DNA of 64,000 bases from an uncultured Ignavibacteria bacterium (lineage in GTDB: Bacteria; Bacteroidota; Ignavibacteria; Tepidaquicellales; OLB5): positions 237,369 through 301,368 of the forward strand of contig CALMYL010000008.1 of NCBI GenBank assembly GCA_937873695.1, given 5' to 3'. The position numbers and the translations under genes are program-made. Each line of letters begins with the position of its first letter. Within the stretch, counting starts at the first letter, position 1. The notes beneath the pieces were generated by a model. It worked only from the letters and a program-made list of their open reading frames with translations, ran no database searches and was not told the origin of the DNA. This document shows, in pieces, positions 63,380-64,000 of this stretch.

Positions 63380-63387
63380 TAATTTTG
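63380..63387 (+). promoter_or_regulatory. TAnnTTTG promoter element of fbp
   Basis: TAATTTTG, 24 nt before the fbp ATG. Confidence 0.45.
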
Positions 63388-63411
63388 CTGAAATAATTTA
63401 AAATCTGCAGA

Positions 63412-64000
63412 ATGTTAAAGAAATTTACAACACTGTACAGGCATATTATAGATGAGGAACGCAAATATCCTGATGCTACTGGTGAACTTAGCGACCTTCT
63501 TGCTGATATTGCCCTGGCTTGCAAGGTTATTTCACTTGAAGTTAACCGCGCAGGTCTGATTGACCTGATGGGAGTAACCGGAACAGAGAATGTACATGGT
63601 GAACAGGTGAAAAAACTTGATGAATATGCACATGATACACTTGTAAGAGCTATGGAGGTCAGCGGTCACTTATGTGCCATTGCTTCTGAAGAAAGCGAGG
63701 ACTTCATACCTGTGAACGAGAAATTCATGGGTGAGCGGCCGTTGAGCAAATACATTATCCATTTCGACCCGCTTGATGGTTCATCGAACATTGACGCCAA
63801 TATAAGTATAGGTACAATATTTTCAATTTATAAGCGGAAATCTGAAAGCGGACCCGGTACACTTGAAGACTGCCTGCAGCAGGGGACAAACCAGGTTGCA
63901 GCAGGATATATAATATATGGTTCAAGCACAATTATGGTGTATACAACAGGCAGGGGAGTGCATGGATTTACTTTGGACCCTACTGTGGGTGAATTTCTTT
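63412..64000 (+). CDS. fbp: Fructose-1,6-bisphosphatase class I (partial, runs off the window)
   Basis: The first 196 codons of a class I fructose-1,6-bisphosphatase, the gluconeogenic phosphatase. Diagnostic motifs are visible: the ASEESED metal-site segment, HFDPLDGSSNIDANISIGTIFSIY, and AAGYIIYGSSTIMVYTTG. The ATG at 63412 follows a TAATTTTG element; no Shine-Dalgarno is seen. The remainder, including the C-terminal fructose-binding residues, lies beyond the window. Confidence 0.95.
   Translation, partial: MLKKFTTLYRHIIDEERKYPDATGELSDLLADIALACKVISLEVNRAGLIDLMGVTGTENVHGEQVKKLDEYAHDTLVRAMEVSGHLCAIASEESEDFIPVNEKFMGERPLSKYIIHFDPLDGSSNIDANISIGTIFSIYKRKSESGPGTLEDCLQQGTNQVAAGYIIYGSSTIMVYTTGRGVHGFTLDPTVGEFL

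Noticed and set aside
1-64000. tRNA, rRNA, riboswitch, CRISPR array, integrase or intact insertion sequence
   Set aside because: I looked through all intergenic regions and found none I could support; nearly all gaps are under 300 nt and are explained by promoters, terminators or the palindromes listed.

Overview
The window reads as a chromosomal segment from a member of the Bacteroidota/Chlorobiota/Ignavibacteriota group, most likely an Ignavibacteria-like lineage. The main reason is that ten secreted proteins end in the type IX secretion sorting domain with the core NYPNPFNP, the form usual in Ignavibacteria and relatives. Supporting signs are TAnnTTTG promoter elements with very short leaders, an HU-CCDC81/SPOR protein, bshC (bacillithiol) and an LptC/OstA pair. 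There is no rRNA, tRNA, CRISPR array, integrase or intact IS. The placement is inferred from gene content, not from a phylogeny.

Layout. 1-9.1 kb: a GSDH-fold secreted protein, an unknown exported protein, metG, folP, and two secreted repeat proteins. 9.3-12.3 kb: the classic yceD-rpmF-plsX-fabH lipid cluster. 12.4-16.9 kb: two more secreted proteins, one with a SpoIID domain. 16.9-21.0 kb, minus strand: hutH-yihY-SpoIIE-type phosphatase-gcvH. 21.1-25.2 kb: a secreted propeller protein, a small charged protein and a PNGase F-like secreted protein. 25.2-29.8 kb, minus: a glycosyltransferase 9, bshC, an FmdB-type protein, thpR and a secreted adhesin-like protein. 30.0-35.1 kb: hppD-hmgA (tyrosine to homogentisate to maleylacetoacetate), then an acyl-CoA ligase overlapping a radical SAM gene. 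35.2-38.3 kb, minus: two secreted paralogues. 38.5-47.8 kb: fused E1 2-oxoacid dehydrogenase, phosphohexomutase, ClC channel, oligopeptide ABC ATPase, and KorA with a KorB-gamma fusion. 47.8-50.0 kb, minus: dinB-like and rlmD. 50.1-55.6 kb: kdsD, lptC, an OstA/LptA-like protein (LPS export), HU and the HU/SPOR membrane protein. 55.5-57.7 kb, minus: lnt and ispF. 57.9-64 kb: radA, a large SF1 helicase with a C-terminal nuclease domain, and fbp cut by the window end.

Together the metabolic genes point to an aerobic or facultative heterotroph with a Gram-negative LPS envelope. It degrades amino acids, oxidises 2-oxoacids both by E1 dehydrogenase and by ferredoxin-linked KorAB, and exports many large repeat-rich proteins by a T9SS whose machinery lies outside the window.

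The most unusual signal is a set of short palindromic elements inserted in frame inside protein-coding genes. Two insertions can be excised on paper to restore a normal protein. They carry 5-nt direct repeats at their borders: 51 nt in the acyl-CoA ligase and 27 nt in the 21.1 kb secreted protein. Related elements sit inside rlmD and the SpoIID protein. Other palindrome families (a roughly 30-bp TCATCCGATGA palindrome in four copies, and a 114-bp MITE-like element) are confined to intergenic space. The second notable signal is a pair of translation-initiation styles: housekeeping genes with TAnnTTTG only 5-25 nt from the start codon and no Shine-Dalgarno, against secreted proteins with strong Shine-Dalgarno sequences.
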